64,000 nt of DNA from Fen-1258 sp964441505. GTDB taxonomy: Bacteria; Bacteroidota; Ignavibacteria; Ignavibacteriales; Melioribacteraceae. Position numbers and translations under genes: made by a program. Location of the stretch: contig CAYTUV010000012.1 in NCBI GenBank assembly GCA_964441505.1, positions 32,644 through 96,643 of the forward strand, written 5' to 3'. Below, piece after piece: positions 60,808 through 64,000 of the stretch (the first letter of the stretch is position 1; every line of letters begins with the position of its first letter). A model generated the notes under the pieces. It worked only from the letters and a program-made list of their open reading frames with translations. It was not told where the DNA came from and made no database searches.

Positions 60808-61626
60808 TTGAACGCTGTTGAAATAAAAAATCTGCAATTCGCCTACGAAAATGGAAATGGCGGTTCATCATTCGTGATGAAGATTCCCGATTGGAAAATC
60901 AGTAAAGGGGATTTTGTAAGCCTGCTGGGTCCCAATGGCTGCGGTAAATCCACACTACTAAGATTAATAGGCCGGTTGACTGATCTTAAAACCGGTTCTA
61001 TTGCGATCGATGGGAAAAATATTCTAGAATTACGGCGGCGGGAATTAGCAAAAAAGATTGCCTACGTGCCGCAGAAGAATTTTTCAATATTTCTATTTTC
61101 GGTTTATGAGATTGTAATGATGGGGAGAACTCCTTACCTGAACGTTATGGGATTCGAAAATAGTGCTGATAAAGAAATTGTGGATGAAGCCCTTAATAGA
61201 ATGCAGATTGAAAAATTAAAACACAAAGGCATCAATGAAATCTCCGGCGGAGAGGCTCAGCGGGTTTTTATTGCACGCGCACTTGCTCAAAGGGCTGAAA
61301 TTATAATGCTGGATGAGCCTAACGCACATCTGGATCTTGAGCACCAGATAATGATTTTTGATCTTCTTAAAAAACTGAACGAAGAAGAAAAGATCACGGT
61401 TCTCGCAGTTTCTCACGATCTGAATTTGGTGGGCATCTTTTCTAAAAAAATTGCTCTGATGAATGAAGGTACTATTGTGATGGAAGGAGAAAAGTCGGAA
61501 ATCCTGACCAAAGAAAATATAAAAAATATATTTAAAATAGATTCTGCTATATTTCAAACGAGTGACAGACAGTCTATCAACGTGCTGATAAATCCAAATT
61601 CATTCATTAACACTTCTCGGAATTGA
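60808..61626 (+). CDS. ABC transporter ATP-binding protein (iron-siderophore/cobalamin type)
   Basis: 272 residues from TTG 60808 (NAVEIKNLQFAYENG); a TTG at 60763 would add 15 residues of low-complexity text. Walker A GPNGCGKSTLLRLIG, Q-loop YVPQKN, signature ISGGEAQRVFIARALAQ, Walker B IIMLDEPNAHLDLEHQ and H-loop VSHDLNLVGIF: complete. The ATPase subtype is that of FecE/BtuD/FhuC importers. No permease or binding protein is adjacent, so it must work with components elsewhere. The DUF218 gene starts within its stop (TTGA). Confidence 0.87.
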   Translation: MNAVEIKNLQFAYENGNGGSSFVMKIPDWKISKGDFVSLLGPNGCGKSTLLRLIGRLTDLKTGSIAIDGKNILELRRRELAKKIAYVPQKNFSIFLFSVYEIVMMGRTPYLNVMGFENSADKEIVDEALNRMQIEKLKHKGINEISGGEAQRVFIARALAQRAEIIMLDEPNAHLDLEHQIMIFDLLKKLNEEEKITVLAVSHDLNLVGIFSKKIALMNEGTIVMEGEKSEILTKENIKNIFKIDSAIFQTSDRQSINVLINPNSFINTSRN

Positions 61627-62648
61627 AATTACGTTCTCAAAATACCGTTTCATTTATTTTGTTATCAGCTTTTGTACTGCTCAATCTCATCATATTACTT
61701 TTCCTGAAATATTATCTAAATGGCCTAACACTTAATGAATTCCGGTTGGACTATATCGGGAATGTTTTAAACCTGGTGATATCCACCCTGCTACTCACGG
61801 GAATAGTCATTCAGCTGATTCAGAAAAAAAATATTGATCCACGCCGGGTGATGTTTCTCATCTTTTTCCAATTTCTGATCACAGTTTCGCTAGGACTAAT
61901 CTTCGTACTGGTGAAATTCAACATAATAAACCCGGTTGGCTATTTACTTAATTTCCCGGTGAAGAAAGTTTACACAGGTATTCTGTTCATAGTAAGTGCC
62001 CTGATGCAGCTTTATTCTTTGCTGTATCTATGGGGACTGTTATTCGGTACAGAAAATTTATTCGAAATCAGAACTCTTATAAGAACAATAGGTGCTGTTG
62101 CTCTCCTTCTTGTCTTTTCGCTTTTTTATGTCTGGAATGTACGACTTTACGATGAGGAGAAAATCTCCAACAAAAAATACGAATACGGATGCGTACCCGG
62201 GGCTGCAGTTTGGAGCCGCGGAAAACCTAGTCCGATATTCGAGGGGAGAATACGGAAAGCCTTTGCACTCTATAAAAAAGGAACTATTAAAAAAATTATT
62301 CTTACTGGTGGAAATGCACCGGGTGAAATCAGCGAGTCGGAAGCCGCTTATAAATATCTGGTTAATCTGGATGTCCCCAAAAAAGATCTTCGGCTAGAGA
62401 CACAATCATCAACAACTACTTTACAGATAAAATTTTTATCGAAAGAGTACTATGACAAATTGAATCCTAGACCTATACTTTTAATTTCTGATGGATTTCA
62501 TCTGACAAGAATTGTGCAGATCTCGAAATTCTTTAATATAAATGTTGTCGGCGTATCATCGGAGTATTCAATGTCGTTCGATAAGACAATATTCTACAGA
62601 GCGCGCGAGAGTGTTGCTCTTCTGTTATTCTGGCTTTTTGCAATCTAG
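61623..62648 (+). CDS. Multispanning membrane protein with DUF218 (YdcF/ElyC-like) domain
   Basis: 341 residues. Five helices in the first ~180 residues (about 8-32, 42-65, 78-100, 115-142, 152-176) and then a DUF218 domain: GCVPGAAVWSRGKPSPIFEGRIRKAFALYKKG, KIILTGGNAPGEISESEAAYKYLVNLDVPKKDLRLE and ILLISDGFHLTRI. DUF218 proteins ElyC and SanA act in envelope maintenance; activity unknown. TTG start overlaps the ABC ATPase stop by 4 bases, so they are coupled. A palindromic repeat follows. Confidence 0.8.
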   Translation: MKLRSQNTVSFILLSAFVLLNLIILLFLKYYLNGLTLNEFRLDYIGNVLNLVISTLLLTGIVIQLIQKKNIDPRRVMFLIFFQFLITVSLGLIFVLVKFNIINPVGYLLNFPVKKVYTGILFIVSALMQLYSLLYLWGLLFGTENLFEIRTLIRTIGAVALLLVFSLFYVWNVRLYDEEKISNKKYEYGCVPGAAVWSRGKPSPIFEGRIRKAFALYKKGTIKKIILTGGNAPGEISESEAAYKYLVNLDVPKKDLRLETQSSTTTLQIKFLSKEYYDKLNPRPILLISDGFHLTRIVQISKFFNINVVGVSSEYSMSFDKTIFYRARESVALLLFWLFAI

Positions 62649-62680
62649 TGTCGTGTCAACCTTATTTTGATGCTTTCATA

Positions 62681-62744
62681 CGTGAGACGTAAGACGATAA
62701 ACGTGAGAATTGACCGTCTCACGTCTGCCGTTTCACGTTTGACG
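62681..62744. repeat. Long imperfect palindrome (ACGTGAGACG type)
   Basis: Left arm 62681-62708 and right arm 62717-62744 are complementary at about 21 of 28 positions, with an 8-base loop ATTGACCG. It lies between the DUF218 gene and leucine dehydrogenase and reads like a further dispersed repeat family. Confidence 0.6.
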
Positions 62745-62787
62745 AGATACTAGTTATAACTGATATCTTAAATTATTTGGAGAAATC

Positions 62788-63879
62788 ATGGAAAATTTTG
62801 ATGTAATGGAAAAATATGGACACGAACAAGTTGTGTTTTGCTCGAACGTTGAATCCGGTTTAAAAGCGATCATTGCCATACACGATACCACATTAGGACC
62901 TGCCATAGGCGGAACGAGGATGCTGAATTACAAATCTGTCGATCAGGCATTAAATGATGTGTTGAGGTTATCGCGTGGGATGACATACAAAGCGGCTGTG
63001 GCGGGATTAAATCTCGGCGGAGGTAAGGCGGTTATTATCGGAGATTCTGCGACTCAAAAAGATGAAATGCTTTTCAGAACATTTGGAAAATTTGTTGAAG
63101 GACTCGGTGGAAGATATATAACAGCAGAAGATGTCGGCACCAATGTTAAGGATATGGAATACGTCCGGATGGAAACCAAATATGTTACCGGAATATCAAA
63201 AGCACTCGGTGGTTCCGGCGATCCGTCATCGGTAACCTCATATGGTGTTTATGTCGGCATGAAAGCATGTGCTAATTCCGAGTGGGGAAGCGATTCACTA
63301 AAAGGTAAAAAAATAGCCGTACAGGGCGCGGGTCATGTGGCCAGAGCTCTTTGTGAACATCTTTACAGTGAAGGTGCTGAAATATTTATTACAGATATAA
63401 ATGAATCCAAGGTGCAACGCGTTCTTGAGACCATTAATGCGCATGTGGTGAAGTCCGGCGAGATTTATGAACTTGATGTGGATATTTTTTCGCCCAATGC
63501 ACTCGGAGCGGTTTTAAATGATAATACGATTCCGAAAATAAAGGCCAGGATCATTGCGGGTGGTGCGAATAATCAACTTGAAGAAGAGGACCGGCATGGC
63601 CAGATGCTTCTTGAGAAAAATATTCTTTACGCACCGGATTATGTGATTAATGCCGGCGGTTTAATTAATGTTGCCAATGAACTTGAAGGCTATAGACAGG
63701 ACCGCGCAATGAAACATGCAGAAGGAATCTATGATATTCTCTCCCGTGTTATAAAAGCATCTAAGGAACAGAATATTCCAACACACGTTTCGTCCAACAA
63801 AATTGCGGAAGAAAGACTTGCAAAAATTGGCAGTATAAGGAAAATATATACTCCTCGTTCCAATTCCGCTGTAAAATAA
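62788..63879 (+). CDS. Leucine dehydrogenase (Glu/Leu/Phe/Val dehydrogenase family)
   Basis: 363 residues. Catalytic K68 and K80 in RGMTYKAAVAGLNLGGGKAVI sit at the same numbers as in Bacillus leucine dehydrogenase; GPAIGGTRM precedes them and the Rossmann domain has KIAVQGAGHVARALCEHL. It deaminates leucine, valine and isoleucine to 2-oxoacids with NAD+. GGAG at 62779-62782 precedes the ATG. The assignment to leucine over phenylalanine or valine is by overall similarity. Confidence 0.92.
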   Translation: MENFDVMEKYGHEQVVFCSNVESGLKAIIAIHDTTLGPAIGGTRMLNYKSVDQALNDVLRLSRGMTYKAAVAGLNLGGGKAVIIGDSATQKDEMLFRTFGKFVEGLGGRYITAEDVGTNVKDMEYVRMETKYVTGISKALGGSGDPSSVTSYGVYVGMKACANSEWGSDSLKGKKIAVQGAGHVARALCEHLYSEGAEIFITDINESKVQRVLETINAHVVKSGEIYELDVDIFSPNALGAVLNDNTIPKIKARIIAGGANNQLEEEDRHGQMLLEKNILYAPDYVINAGGLINVANELEGYRQDRAMKHAEGIYDILSRVIKASKEQNIPTHVSSNKIAEERLAKIGSIRKIYTPRSNSAVK

Positions 63880-63898
63880 ATAATTCAGATGTGTTAAT

Positions 63899-63933
63899 AA
63901 GAGGAGTCATGCTCAACTTCTCTTTTGTTTTTT
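63899..63933 (+). terminator. Intrinsic terminator after leucine dehydrogenase
   Basis: AAGAGGAG (63899-63906) pairs with CTTCTCTT (63917-63924) with one G-T wobble, 10-base loop, then TTGTTTTTT. After it, a frame from ATG 63985 (MKKSN) runs off the window; too short to call. Confidence 0.65.
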
Positions 63934-64000
63934 GAAATTAAGGCAGTAGATTGGGCATCGAAATTTGAAATCTTGTTGAAAACGATGAAAAAATCGAATA

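Noticed and set aside
63985..64000. Start of a further gene (MKKSN)
   Set aside because: Only five codons are visible, and a competing frame from a TTG near 63926 is also open; cannot be decided.

Overview
The window is an ordinary, gene-dense stretch (about 55 genes, AT-rich by eye) of a chromosome from the Bacteroidota/Chlorobiota group, most likely an Ignavibacteria-like lineage. Signs for this: a giant SprA/Sov outer-membrane translocon followed directly by a PorX response regulator (type IX secretion), a Bacteroidota-style LptD, leucine dehydrogenase, DUF1573 protein, several candidate promoters with the Bacteroidota -7 motif TAnnTTTG, and intergenic dispersed repeats of the kind that translate as HRDTETQRK. 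The assignment to class is inference. I see no tRNA, rRNA, CRISPR array, insertion sequence or prophage.

Layout. 1-2.5 kb: 3' part of lptD. 2.5-2.86 kb: noncoding repeat debris. 2.86-5.6 kb (minus): biotin carrier, acyl-CoA carboxyltransferase, nitrilase-family amidase. 5.7-11.6 kb (plus): SpmA-SpmB fusion with an added ectodomain, hydroxyacid dehydrogenase, alanine dehydrogenase, 4-hydroxybutyrate-type CoA-transferase, metallophosphatase. 11.6-11.7 kb: the tail of a decayed Fis-type HTH regulator on the minus strand. 11.8-23.2 kb (plus): sprA, porX, tsaE, tsaB, DUF1573, accD, tightly packed. 23.2-25.2 kb (minus): cysteine desulfurase and biotin-protein ligase. 25.4-28.3 kb: hsp20-dnaK-hsp20 chaperone operon ending in a clear terminator. 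28.4-37.4 kb: M1 peptidase, 6-TM protein, def, fmt, PLP cysteine-synthase family enzyme, prolyl oligopeptidase, M24 peptidase. 37.6-45.1 kb: methionine gamma-lyase-like enzyme, pgeF, DMT permease, folB, folK, deoxynucleoside kinase, small membrane protein, GT9 glycosyltransferase, Ppx/GppA-HD. 45.1-51.2 kb (minus): two linked sensor kinases, one with a two-component-regulator propeller. 51.4-58.5 kb: asnS fused by position to nuoJKLMN. 58.7-63.9 kb: nnr, VanZ-like, ABC ATPase, DUF218 membrane protein, leucine dehydrogenase.

Functional themes: envelope and secretion (lptD, sprA, porX), energy (complex I membrane arm), fatty-acid and acyl-CoA carboxylation with biotin attachment (accD, carboxyltransferase, biotin carrier, birA), amino-acid catabolism (alanine and leucine dehydrogenases, methionine gamma-lyase, extracytoplasmic peptidases), folate, and translation maintenance (tsaE/tsaB, def/fmt, asnS).

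I did not find a new multi-gene defence or secretion system. The most unusual items are: a repeat-derived in-frame insertion in fmt; the PorX/SprA linkage with a regulator remnant just upstream; a two-kinase pair without a DNA-binding output, carrying a G8 tract in the propeller gene; a nested GNRA hairpin between the methionine gamma-lyase and pgeF; and at least four families of palindromic dispersed repeats, one of which supplies the ribosome binding site of nuoM.
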